This document shows positions 1 to 12,900 of a DNA stretch of 64,000 bases, one piece after another. The notes below the pieces were generated by a model that was not told the DNA's origin, did not search any database, and saw only the letters and a program-made list of their open reading frames with translations. The DNA is from Orcinus orca (taxonomy: Eukaryota; Chordata; Mammalia; Artiodactyla; Delphinidae). The stretch lies in the NCBI RefSeq assembly GCF_937001465.1, contig NC_064560.1, positions 250,501 to 314,500 on the forward strand. Direction: 5' to 3'. A program made the position numbers and the translations under genes. Position 1 is the stretch's first letter; the number at the start of each line of letters is the position of its first letter.

Positions 1-189
1 CCAAAAGACTCTGTACTCAAGAAGGCCCAAAGGTGGGGGCACATAACAAGTCTTCAAAATCTAGGGGTCCTCTATGCGTCACGGAAACCACAATTTATTC
101 TGCCAAAAATTATGGGATATTAGGCCTTTCCGAGTCATCTGGAACTCATTAATAATCGTTAACAGTTGTACAGTACCATGCAGTTGGCA

Positions 190-365
190 AAGCACTTTTC
201 TATCCACTGTCTTACTTCATCCTCATAACAGACCTTTGGAGTAGGTAAATTTCATAGATCAAATTTTATAGATGCAAACACTGGGTACAGAAGCCTTATG
301 CTTACTCCCCAAAGTCACTCAGAAGTGAAGAGGCCCAGCCAGGCTGCGCGGGCCCAAGCTCTACG
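190..365 (-). mobile_element. MIR relic
   Basis: Degenerate MIR-like order on the reverse strand: a TTTACAGATGAGGAAACTGAG-like core decayed to a form around TATAGATGCAAACACTGG, followed by AAAGTCACTCAGAAGTGA. Confidence 0.5.
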
Positions 366-904
366 CCACCCCGCACTGCCTTCCAGGGCGTGGCCGACCT
401 AAGCGGCCCCAGACGCAAGAGTCTGCGCGCTTGCTCTTATTTTCTGTGTTTATTTGCACGATGTGATGCCTTCGAGCTGGATGAGTTTAAAAGCAGACCA
501 CGGCCGTTGCCACTGTTTGCTAAACATTGCTACTTGGAGCAGGCAGAGTACAGACAGCAGCTTGAGTTCTTAGTCATCCTGAACAGGATCAAGCAGGACA
601 AAAAGAGGGGAAAGCAGTTCTTGCTGTTCGGAACGAAGGCATCGCACATGCTGCGTCTTCTGCGGGCACGTCTGTTCTTCCCTACCTTTGTTCTACTTCA
701 AGCTTTTCTCCAGGAGTTTCAGACTAATGACAATGAAATGATCTTTCTTGACGTTCTAATTCTGATACCAACTTTTACCATTTCACTGCAATCTTTCACA
801 TCAGACAGCTTTCCTTTCTCAAGGCTCTTTATTAAACTACCCACATCTCATATTCCATTTATATTTCTACTTTCTTGCACATAAACCCTATATAAGGGAA
901 TTAA

Positions 905-1125
905 AATTATGTGATAATACCTTCCATTTATTGGGCACCTATTAAATGCCAAGCACTGTGGTAGGCACTTTATATATTGTATATTATCTCTGAACCCTGC
1001 AGCAAAGTCTACAGGGTATAACTCATTACTCTCACTTTGCAGGTGAAGAAACTGAAGCTGAGAGTGACTGAGTCTGGACCCTACAGTAGTGAGTGGCAGA
1101 GCTGGGATGCAAACGTACATCTGCT
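905..1125 (-). mobile_element. MIR relic
   Basis: Reverse-strand MIR: the TTATTGGGCACCTATTAAATG end, GCACTGTGGTAGGCAC, then CAGGTGAAGAAACTGA and AGTGGCAGAGCTGGGAT, in the order of the reversed consensus. Confidence 0.8.
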
Positions 1126-1919
1126 TAGCCTCAAAGCCAAGGTTCTCTCCAGTGCACAGCACCCAGTAATAATGCGTATTGTATTAGCTACTGGAAGGTT
1201 TTTAATGAAAATCTTCATTCTAAAGTTATGTATTTTAACCGTTAGCATCCTACTTTTCCTCGGCTCTTAAAGGGTGGGTTGGTGGTCTAAGGTGATGAAA
1301 TTCAACCCTAATACAAATGCAGTGCCCCGATATCATATCCCTGACCAACCTAAGGAGAATTATGGCATATAATGGACCCTTGTGTTCTACTGCCCTCTCC
1401 ACCTGGTCAGCTCTCAAAGGAAAACAAAATTCATATGATCATTGAGGTCTAGAAATTAACTTTTATTTTAAATCTGTCAAGAACTCCTGGCAGTTATTAA
1501 ATTTATTAAAATGATTACATATGGCAAAACAAAGAATAGAGGTAATTCTATTTCTCTACAACATAAATTATGAGTTAGAGTCTCAGCAGCTGACTCAGCA
1601 TTGTTGAAGATGCTTTTAAAGGTCGGGGGGACTTTGATTTCCAGAAAATGTGAAAGCAGCAAAAGTAAAGTAAAAGTAATTGCAATTGGAGCTATTATGC
1701 CAGGATGTGCTAATTGTCAAATCGCCTTGATGTGTTTATAGGCCAGACTCCAAGCTTTGGTATTTAAAGAAAATCATGTGAAGAGCTGTCCTATACTGGC
1801 TTGTCATCCATGGTTTATAACATAGAACAAATCTGTTGATTCTTTTTGAAAAGATGGTAAAAATGAATTATGACTAATTCAAATTAAAAAACAACCAGCA
1901 TCCATTCATCTAACTGAAA
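1126..1919. other. 3' flank of MKX, no gene seen
   Basis: AT-rich sequence downstream of the inferred poly(A) site. No recognisable repeat, RNA or coding exon. It may include a longer 3' UTR if the AATAAA near 1465 is used. Confidence 0.5.
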
Positions 1920-3765
1920 TATGTAAAAACAAAAACAATTTTATTAAAATATTTAATACCAGAATAACTTATAATAGTATGAAAAAGAGTGAAGTACTTG
2001 TCCTTAGTTTTCACTGACATGATCACATTTTCGAAAAATTGTTTTATAAAGATTCCAAAGTTTTATCATGGATCTGTAACTATTTAAGGATCTTGTAAAC
2101 CAGAAGAACTCATACTTCATCTGATCATACAGTCATAACTTACATATCTTGCTTTGCACTTACTCTTACTGCAAACAGCAATTTAGAAAACAAAGTAAAA
2201 ATATATATATGTACAAAATATCTTAATATCAAATTATTTTCATTACACTAAATAAACCCAATCCCCAAATGTTATGTTACATGAAAAAGTGTCCTACAAT
2301 GTGTATCAAGACTGATACTGTCCATGTATCAACTAGAGCAGCCTCTGGTTTAAAAGCATTTTGCAAAATAAAGAAAAATGTCACCACGTGGCTGCACTGT
2401 TGGCTGTCATTCACACTCACAAAAACGCTTTCCAGTTTCAAAAAAAATTTATAAAATAGGTTACATACTCAGAAAAAACATCCCGCCATAAAAGAGACAA
2501 ATCCTTTTTACTTCTCTGAGCACAAATATTCTGTTATATTTGGCATCCCTACGGTTTATTCAAATTTCAAGCCTCCCCAAGCTGATTAGAATATTAACGT
2601 TTGATTGAAAAAGATCTTTCTTGATATTGATTATTCTCACTCCATGATAGTCTAATTTAGAAACAAAATGTTCTTTCTTTTAATACATGATTTCACCTTA
2701 ATGTCCTATTTGGCAAAAGTCAGAGACTGTTCAATGTTTTGTTTCCCATATGTTTTAAATTTAAAAATCAATTTTGTGTGTGTATGTATATTCACATCGA
2801 GATACATTTCTTTTATTACCTTGTTCTCAATGCAATATAAGTTGTCCATCAGCAACTGTAATTTGAAATGGACCAAATAAGAGGTTTTTAGCTATTCCAT
2901 ATGAAAAACAGTTTCCATTACAAAAAACACTGAACTCTAACGCAAACAGGATTATGTTTTTAAACCTAAACTATAGTTTTAGTTTTACACGGGAACATTT
3001 CGAGTTATTTAGATAATAAACTTTTTGAAAACTTCGGCAAAACTTGAGAAAAAGAAAATCCAAATCAATTCTGAAGAGCATTGTGGTGTTTTCCAGCAGT
3101 GCTTAAAAACTTCTTTTCTGATCACGTTCATTGCCATTTTTCTTGAATGTACACATTATGTGATCCCTGAACCTTTTATTTTGGAAGTTTGTAACCAACC
3201 AGATATGCAGGCAAGATACGTGCATAAAATTCTCACTGTCCCTCGGCAAAGCACACTGAACAATTTTAAATACTTCAGAATTTTTTTTTTTAAAGGAACA
3301 CTTCATTTGGGCTGAACAGATTTCCAAGTTTTAACATGTGAATTAGTGAATACATTTCAAGGGCTTTCAGCAATTATGGTTTGAGTCCTGGCGTGGGTAG
3401 GTCCATCTGGAATGGCACTCACAGTCTCATGAGCATTGTGGTGTTGTCATTTTGAGGCACAGCTGCTCTACTATGCCCACGTTGCAGCTTATTTTCGGGA
3501 AAGCAAGGCACTTACTGTAATAGCAATGCAGACATTTTATGCATACTTGGAGTAACATAAAATAAGTTAATATTTTTGATTAAAGTGAGGTCTTATAATT
3601 TATACGTCTTTTATAGAAGCAACTAAATGATATATTTAGGACGATTAAAAATAGGAAGAGGCTTGAAAAGGAGTCATCTTCACTGCTGCTCCAGCCCCTA
3701 GGATGAGGGTTTATGAAAAAACACTGATGTGAAGAACAGCCATCGATCTGAAAGGTGACAAACTC
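1920..3765 (-). other. MKX: MKX 3' UTR (inferred)
   Basis: AT-rich, apparently free of interspersed repeats, directly after the stop codon, as expected for a conserved 3' UTR of about 1.8 kb. The far end is set by the polyadenylation signal at 1940-1945. Other minus-strand AATAAA sites occur inside it (for example near 2564-2569 and 3175-3180), so shorter isoforms are possible. Confidence 0.6.
1940..1945 (-). terminator. Candidate MKX poly(A) signal AATAAA
   Basis: AATAAA on the minus strand, followed 10-60 nt downstream by U/GU-rich sequence (TTGTTTTTGTTTTTAC and then GGTTGTTTTTT), the layout of a cleavage site near 1915-1930. A further AATAAA near 1463-1468 is an alternative distal site. 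Confidence 0.45.
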
Positions 3766-3952
3766 TTAAAACTGCTGAACCAGGGGCACTTTGACCGTCT
3801 TCACTTCTGCAATGTGGGACGACTTCTGGATAATGCAGCTGGTGGTCCCCTGCAGCTTGTCTTTTCCCTGTGCGAGATTTGTTAAGGCCATGGCTGCATT
3901 GATCTCCTTCCAGTACGTGTCGTCCTTGCTTGGTCCCTTTCTATTAGCTGCA
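3766..3952 (-). CDS. MKX: MKX last coding exon (C-terminus)
   Basis: 187 nt from acceptor AATGTAG|TGCAGC to TAA at 3768-3766. It completes Ser291 and encodes residues 292-352, beginning AANRKGPSKDDTYWKE, then NAAMALTNLAQGKDKL and the terminal VKVPLVQQF, the hallmark Mohawk C-terminus. A second AG 5 nt inside the exon (minus strand, 3949-3948) would cause a frameshift if used, so the outer AG is chosen by frame. The conserved C-terminal segment corresponds to a repression domain in the literature on MKX. Confidence 0.96.
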
Positions 3953-6900
3953 CTACATTTAAGCAGAACAGAAAGAAAATGATCAAACTCACTGCAGCGC
4001 ACGTAGAGAAGACCACCACTGAAAAGCACAAATGGCAAATAAAAACATACCGCTCACCTGTCACCCTTACTGGATCTATTTTCCAGAGTGTCTGTAAAGA
4101 AAAGCAAACATTTGATTACTTTTCTTTTCTGCTATCTTTTTGAATCTCAGGCCTTTCATCATTAATTACGAGGAATGAAAGTTCGTCAGGAAACATGTTG
4201 AAAATTGATTACACTTTTTTTTTTTTTACGAAGAAGGTGTGAAAAAAATCTCTTTGCAAAGAAGCAGGAATAAGATGAGAACAGGTAATACAGAATAAAA
4301 AGTGGCTCTCATAAACATACAAACATCTGCGGTCAGTTTGTTCTGAGACACTGATTGGGCATTTTGGTGAGAAGGGCGATGGCACAGGGAGAGAGTGCTG
4401 ACCGTTCCGGGGCAGGTTCTGGTCTCACCCCACTACTCGCCGGCCGTGTGCCTTTGGGCAGATTGTGATGCTGCATGAGGTCTGGGGTACAGTCTCCTGA
4501 ACTATAAAATAAAGGAGCTCCTAGGTGATCTTCAGGGTGCCTGTGGCTCGGCAGTCTATGATCTCATGGAAATCAAACCTTCATCTCAGAAACAGGACTG
4601 GCAGGTAGTCCCCTCTGGCGAGTTAGCCGATGAATAACAGACCCAGTGCTGACAGCAACGCAGGACTCCTGGCGGATTGGAATAAGCAGGCACTGGTCTG
4701 TGAGCTCCACACGGACCCCTCATCCCGCAGGACATGAGAGCCAGGCTTGCTGCTTCACTCGGAGCACGAATGTCTATCAAAACCACACCTTATAAAGGAA
4801 GACGAAATGGGTTCTTGATCCGGATTAACCCTCTCTGGGGGAGCTCCTCTGGCCAAAAGAGCAAGGTATCAGGAACACAAAAATAGACATGCTGGAGGGA
4901 AAGATTCCAGAGGGTAAAGGGGGGCAGCGGCATGGCACGGGAGGTTAGAACACAGAGTGGGGCTGGAGCTCCCAGCAGCCTTAGAGACGCCAGAAATACA
5001 GCGGTTAAACCTCTGCCACCAGCACCACCACCAGCAGCGACAAACACCATTGAGAACCTACAGAACGAAGCCCTGCACCCCACACAGGAAGCATGGGAAC
5101 AGGGAGTTTGCTCACAGCGTCTCTGGGCTCCACGGCCTCTGGAAAGCTGGCTTTTCCTGCCCTCAGTTCCCTCCCTTTGTTCTCCTCCCCTAACTCCCTG
5201 GCAGTGCTCAAAGCTAGTTTGCCACAGTGCAGCCTCATCTCCAGCCCTGGGCTCCCAGAGAGTCGTGGAACTCGGAGAGACCTGGGGGGGAGATCAGGAA
5301 CACGATCATGATATAGTCCCAGCAGGGCGACATTTCCCAGGGACGTGACCGTGTCGACAAGGCAGCTAAACCTTGATGCCCTCGACGGATGAAAAGAGTC
5401 AGGGAAAGCTGTTAACACATCCTGAGTCAGGCCAGGCAGTGTAGACCGGGAGATAGTAATGGTCGCCGTGAGCTCTTTGCACAGCCTTTCACTCAGGGCC
5501 ACCCTACCTACCCTGCCGAAAAAGAAGACAAGCAAACATAACAAAAGCGCGTAGTGAATAAACGGCAAGGTTGTCACGAAAAGTAAGTGAGATGAAGTGT
5601 GTCTGGCCCCAAATGGAACAATAAACGTTAGTCCCTTTGGTCTCCTTTCGTATTAGGGATCTTTGGAAAAATAACTGGATTCCTGCGTAGTTGGTCCCCC
5701 TCCGGAGCCCTGCTAGCCTCTGGATCTTTCGGCCCCTACGAGGTAGGCCTGGATGGTTAGCTACACCTCTGCTGCTTGATAATTTTGGAATTATAATATT
5801 GCTTATGTAAACAGAAGGAAAAGAATGACAACTTTGAATTCACAGGACCCTCGTACTCCTCGCTTACAGATCACGTCCTACATGTGGGCACAACTCCAAG
5901 CACTTTGTGTCTTGGCTTATCCAGCATCAGTGTCTCTGCTGTCTGTCAAGTCTTTCTCCGTTTGGTGCTATTAACTGCAAATCTCTGCTCAATAATGACA
6001 GATACAAGGCACTACCAGAACAGAGAGTAAGTCAGTGCCTTTGTTTAGGACAAGAAAAGCTAACAACATTGGACATTTTACAGAGAGAAAAAAAAAACGA
6101 GTTAGGCCTTTGCTCAATTTTGCCCACAAATTGCAACAATTCTGTTGCCAAAGTGAAGCAATAGGTTATGGAGATATTTATCCAATGGAAAGACTTGGCA
6201 AAAGCAGAATAAGTTCCATGAAGGTTAAATAACATTAGGGAAATAACAAAACATAATTCAGAAAAGACCATGTAACTGATGCTCTGGCTTACGAACGAAG
6301 CTGTCTCGCATGTACACAGGGGACCAGCATCCGATTCCCCACCTGGATGGGCAACAGAGTGCAGACAACAGGAAGGAAGCCCGTGGCTGCCGACTCTGTA
6401 GGTGGAAGGAAGACACGTAGGTCCCTGGGAAGGTCCACGAGAGCTGGTTTAAGGTGAAGTGTGAACTAGGGTGTTCTGCATCCCCGCGGCCAGCCAGACG
6501 CCACAAGCAGCAGCCCCCATGGCTGCCTACCAGGATCCTGCCACCAAGAAACAAGCTTACTACGGCCAACCGTGAAATTATAAAACTCTGCTTACTCTTG
6601 GGGTGTATGTGTTTTACAGTTTGGTGCCTATGAAAATACCTTTGAAGTGTAAACACAGAGACCCCGATCCCCGTTCGGGTATTCTTAATTAGTTTCACGA
6701 ATGTCAACGATGTCCTCGCAGCAAAGATGAATCCTGTAATTTATTTCTAAGGCAGAGAGGGCACTCAGTTCAATGTCATTTGGTATGGATTCAGGTTCCT
6801 TTCCCAGCAACAGAAGAAAAGGCTTCATAAAAAGGAATGAAGAGAAGACACACTTTGCTTCTCTATCAGTAGTAAATGTTCAAACAGCATGTAACGAAGT

Positions 6901-9900
6901 TCGATGTCAAAGATTTCAAACCAACAAGCAAAAGCTGACTGCTGGGGGGTCAAACGCTGCTTTGGGGGCATCTCTGTGCCGAGGGTAGTTTCGGTGCAAA
7001 ACTTCAGCTGGTGCTGGAAGGGCGTGCTTCTGCTGCTGCTGGCGAGCTGCCCGCGTCGCCGGGGTTCTGTGCGTCCGAGAGCCACCTCCTGCAGAGCAGC
7101 GGTTCCCAGAAGCACCAGCAGAAGGGAGACAGCAGACAGGGGCCCTTGTACTCTGAAACATTTGTACTTTTGTAGGAAAGCAAAGGAGTATAAGCATCTG
7201 GCAATCTGGGGAGACTGTTCTCTATTCCTGATGCTGAGATGAAACCTGGGGAGACGCCCCAGCGGCTTCAGAGAATGGAGGTCGTTTGAGGGGGACTCAG
7301 ACAATTTACAATCCGCTCATTCTATTAAATGTGCTAAATGTGGAATGTTCTTTTTCATGTGCTCTTTTCCTTTGAAGTATAAACTCACCGGCGCTTATCT
7401 GGTTCAAGTATTTTGTGTCTCTTCGGCCAGTCGTCAGTATTTAAGCAGCGGTGGGTTTCTGGGCCACCACTCGACGCCACTTCAGCAGACAGGAGGTCTC
7501 TCACCAGCCCCCTCCAGAAGCGGCGCCCAGTAGCTCAAGAGAGGACGTGACAGGAGCAGGAAGGGGTCTGAGCAGACGCCCGCCCGCCGTCACTGCCCAG
7601 GCACAGACCCGGGTCCGAGGCCAGCTCAGCTGCCTCTCTCACTCTGCAAGTAGCTTGGCTCTGCCGGTCCCACGTCTGAGCTAAAATGCCTTTTTAGATC
7701 CCAAGGTTCCAAAAATCAGCTACGCTGTCAATTATCATAAAAGCAACTGGTTGGCAGGAACAACTTACTGAACCAGCCAAAAGAGCGTGTTTTAAGACCA
7801 AAAAAGAAAAGGAATGAAAAAAAGAGATGCGTCGTTAGGAAAATCTTGGATGCTGTAAAACCCAAACCATGTTGAAACTTAAAATGGGGCTATCCTCAGT
7901 TTGGACATGTGTTTCCTTATAAAGTTAAGTAGAGAAACAATTATAAAGAAAATTCAGTTCTACTGCAACCCGAGATGTGCAAGCACAAAGCCCTGTGGGC
8001 AAAGTGTCCATTCAAGTTTGAGAAATGCAGTTTAGAAATATTCATTCTGATATATATTCCTGAGGTAATAATTCTAGTCGTAAAAAGAGAAAAAAATATG
8101 GCCAAATCTTTTGCACTGAGATTTTTTTTCAAATTTAATCAGTAAGGCTTGTTTTAAAATGTTCCACAAAATACTACTCACACCACTGAAAGGTAAATAA
8201 AATTAAGATTAAGAAAACAAGTATTTTAAATTACATAATCTAAAAATCATGTATTGTATGTTTCCCTAAATTAAAATGGAAAGAGAGCTCCAGACGCTTG
8301 GCAAATGTGCCTTCTCACACTTGGTCGGTTAGGGAGCCGCTGCTGGAGACAGTTATGTGGACAGCCAGGCTTCAGTGTTTCTGGTCTCAGGGGTCCCAAG
8401 AGACCCTGGCGCACGAGACCAGTTTCTGGAGCTATTTACATACTTGGAACAACTGAGATAAAGCACGAGACTCTGGTGAGTCGGGTAGATATAAAGCCTC
8501 ACTGAATATTCTGAAATACCGATCGCTCCAGATTTGCAGGAACTCACACCAGACAGCGTCGACCCCGTCTCTCTCTACTTCCCCACACACTGGATCTGGG
8601 CGGGGCTCACACACCCCTACAGACTGGTTCCACGGCGGCTGGACATTTCTTTACTTTTAAAAATAGCATTTGTCGTTGTTCTCTAATAAGAAAGGCATGC
8701 AGGTTCGCTGCAGAAAATTCAGGAAAAAGTGTAAAAGAGAAAATAGAGGGCACTGACGGATAACTCAAATTAATATTTGGATGTACTGACTCCCAAAGCA
8801 AGTTTATATACATTTTTTAAAAAGGAGTCACTTTGTACCTGTTTTAAGATTTTTTTGATGTGGACCATTTTTGTGTGTGTGTGTGTGGTACGCGGGCCTC
8901 TCACTGTCGTGGCCTCTGCCGTTGCGGAGCACAGGCTCCGGACGCGCAGGCTCAGCGGCCATGGCTCACGGGCCCAGCCGCTCCGCGGCATGTGGGATCT
9001 TCCCGGACCGGGGCACGAACCCGTGTCCCCTGCATCGGCAGGCGGACCCTCAATCACTGCGCCACCAGGGAAGCCCTTGATGTGGGCCATTTTTAAAGTC
9101 TTTATTGAATTTGTTACAATATTGCTTCTGTTTTATGTTTTGGTTTTTTTGGCCGCAAGGCCTGTGGGATCTTAGCTCCGCCACCAGGGATCGAACCCGC
9201 ATCCCCTGCATTGCAAGGCGAAGTCGTAACCACTGGACCACCAGGGAAGTCTCTGTATGCGTTTTAGAACTTGCTTTTTCACTGAACTTCTACATCTTCC
9301 TTACCCTTACCCCTTACCCTTTCGTTAACAAACAAGATAATAATCTATCATTTGGCTTCCCCTGATGTGGCAATGTTTTTTGTTTTGTTTTCTTTTTCTG
9401 TTTCTTGTATTTTCTCCTGTGAAAAAGAAACGGCTTGAAAGAATTCAAAATCCAGCTTCGCCCGGTTTAAACTTGAATTTTGAGAGTCTCGAATGTTACA
9501 AGAAGGGGTTATCTTTAAAACAACAATTACTAGCATTTCATCATTTAAGCAATCTCAGTTGATAAAGCCACCTTCAAAGACCATGGCAAGGTCTAATGCA
9601 TTATTTACACAGAAAGCCCATTAAACACCTTTTCTATACCTTTTGCTAGTATTCTAGACCATAGAGATAACAAAAAAATGACTTTTTTCCCTCCTTATTA
9701 TTTAATCTGTAACATCAAAAAATCAGTCCAAATCACAGAATAGGAAATCTAAAGCTCCGCTGAGCTCATCCTCAGACTTTAAATTAGACATTTTAATAGA
9801 TGTGACACCCCTAAAATCACTCTTGCATCACCAGGACTGAATTGCTGCTAAGTAACTGCTAGACAGCCATTGCTGCATCACTTTAGGGGAAATGTCTGTG

Positions 9901-12900
9901 GTCATCCTCTCTTTGGGGTAGTTAGAGCTTTTGAATAAGTAAAGATAAATCATCCCAAGTGATTTTGCTCAAAAAGGAAGGATAAAAACCTGCCCAACAA
10001 CCTGTAACACTTATCTGTTGATGATTAAACTGCTTTTTCCAGTGCCATGGACTGAAGGTGAATTACACGTTAAAGCTTCAGCATGACAGGAAGAGACTGC
10101 ACCAAAACTTGGTGAACATCAAGGCTATCGCTCATGGAAGGATTAGTGGAGCCCTTCGGCATAGTGAAAATTATAAAATGAAACCCGCCTCATCTTCATG
10201 GATGGAGCTGGTATTTCTTTTCCCTTTGCAATATACTAGTTAAATTATTTATCCTGAGGCCTTAAAGAATGAGTGGCTTCCAAAATTATTTCAGAGTTTA
10301 AAGAAAATCTTTTCCAAAAATTAAGCCAGTGTTTCCTCCAGCCATGACTTCCACCATCTGGAGAAAGATTCTTTTCCTTCCTGCCACCTCTCACGTGGGC
10401 TGGCCTCTCACTATAGCTAATAGTGCCCAGATGTCCTGGATCCGCAGGGTCCCCACCGTCAGCTGCCTTTCTGTCAATGCGTCCTCCTCTCGATCTCCTC
10501 CCAGAAAATAAAAAATTAGAAACCACACCCCTCTCTTCTGGACCAATAGTGAAGACTGGGGTAGCTGACACCTCAAAGCTTTCAGGATAGGTTATAGTTC
10601 CATTAACAACAGCAGAACATCTTTATTGTTCTGGGAGCACCCATGACCGTGGCTAAACCTCTAAGTGTCGATGGGCTCCCTATCATTTAGGGAGCTACAT
10701 AGCTGTCCTACGGCTTTTCTGATTATGCGGAGGAAAAGAACTTGAGGCCGGTGGCTCCTTATTAACTCCCAGCTGAACCTCTGTTCTGGTAAAACGCACA
10801 GTTATTCTGACCTCATCAGTCTGGACTGGAGGACTAAAGGCACAGGAGGTGGGATCTGTAATTTGAACGTAACTTTTCAAATAAGCGGAGTACCACCCAA
10901 TTAGAATGTCTCAACTCCACTTTCCATCTTTTCCACTAATTAAAGGTCCTCAATGCTAAGTTACTCTGTGCTCCGACTTTCACACCTGGAAAGCAGGGCT
11001 AATCACACTAGACTCAGGTTATGAGGACTTCATGTTTTCCAGAACACTTAGAAGAAAGCTTAAGCATGTATACCAAGAACTATATAAATCCTTGTAAACA
11101 TTTCTAAAAATTAACCTCTCCTCTCACTGTATTTTTTACATCTAGAATATGGGGCTGAATGTTAGCTCATCAGAAAAAATAGTGTTGTTCAGAGATTTAA
11201 TATGAAAACCATTATGTAAGGATGAAATATTTTAACTCTGGCCAAAGCCCATGAGCACAGATTAATGCATTAATTGTGCAGAATCTATCATCTTCAAAGA
11301 CAAAATGGCTTTTCTGATGCTATTTTGTGCCAGAGTACATAACATGCCAAGACAAAGAACACTGGAGCCACATTAAAGAATATCTACTAACTTTAAGTGT
11401 CTAATGGATTTTGTTACTTCATTTTCTCAAGGGGAATATTGGAGATGTCACCCCAGATGTTTCATCCACGAAAGCTAGGTTTCTAGCCAAAGTCTCAGAA
11501 AATGACTTCCTAACTATACCCGAGTAACTTCCGTGTGTGCCCGTGCGCTGCAAGGGGCGCGAGTTGGTTATAAAAGTGTTCCCTTCCACATGCAAGTTGG
11601 GCTACTAGTTCTGAAAACAGGGTGGTCTTACTCTGATTCTCAGCTGAACTTTAATTCTGTCCCAGTGTCCCAACACTGACACTCATCCTCTAAGTTCTGC
11701 AATAGCACAAGGGCTACATAACAGCTGCCACACCACAGGTCTAGGAGGTTAATGTTTAATAAATACGTAGCTGAATAGTGTTAGGTTACAACGTACTAAT
11801 ACGACTTTCTTCAGCAAAAAAAGGCCTTTTAAATGGAAAAATGTGCATTTGCTATCATCTAGAAACTGGCTGGGAAGTCTGGCTCCATCCATGTATTTTC
11901 AAGCTCTTCAGTATCTCTGAAAACTCAAACAGTGCTTTTGCTTTGATATATGAACTGAAGTGTGCCTTTGAGTCGGCTCACATTACGGCCGCGCTTTTCA
12001 GATTCCTTAAATGACCGGAAATGACACTTCAGACTAGGAGATCTTGCTGTGAGACCTGTCTGAATGCACTAGCACCAGAAATGACACAACAAGAGAGGTG
12101 ACGTTCGCCAACCCCTTGGATCTTCCAGAAGAGGTGCAAGTGACAGTTCTCTACTCACAGTTCGTCTGCTGTACTTATTAATAGAAAAGAAGCATATTTT
12201 AGACATAAGATGAACAGTATTACGAGTCTTTCTCCTACATTTCAGATACATTTTGATGCTCCTAATACACTTAAAATGTTAAAATTATACTTGGCATGTC
12301 AGTGTTCTATGTTCACACATTTCTACATTTAAAGGTTCTGTGATTTTCTGCTTTTAATTTCAGAAACAGTCATTTGAAGTCTAAACTAGGGTGGGGAAGG
12401 ACTTTCAAATGAAAATTGGGAAGATTTTTGTTGATGTTGTTGAAGGTGGGAGAAGCTGAAAAGCAGGGAGAGGCGTAAAGATGAGGAAGAAGGCCTTGCG
12501 GGCCTGGGCCGTGGCTATGGGTCCGAGTGTCCCTAGTCTAGAGGTCTTCTGATGACCCGATCTGACCAGAGAAGACCAGATAGTCACTAGGAATCGACAC
12601 CCCAAACCATTCATTAAATTCCAGTGGCATATAGATCCTATTTCCCTGCTATCACCTAAATGTAGGATACAAGAAATTTCTAGAAGAGAGTAGGGGATAA
12701 GTTGCTTTCACCTAACAAGTTGATCTATTTGGGGAGAAAACAAAAACATTTCATAGATCAAACCCACCTTTTTGTACAATAATTTCTCTAAGGCACAGGA
12801 TGTATCTTAGGACCATAAGAAAATAGCTGGCGGTTTCACTAGAAACAGGGCGTCGGGTGAGTCATTTATGTGCATCGCATCTCAGGTTCACCTATAAAAT

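Noticed and set aside
5005..5577. 190-codon minus-strand frame in intron 5
   Set aside because: No domain, no start context or splice partners; overlapping frames of similar length on the other strand.
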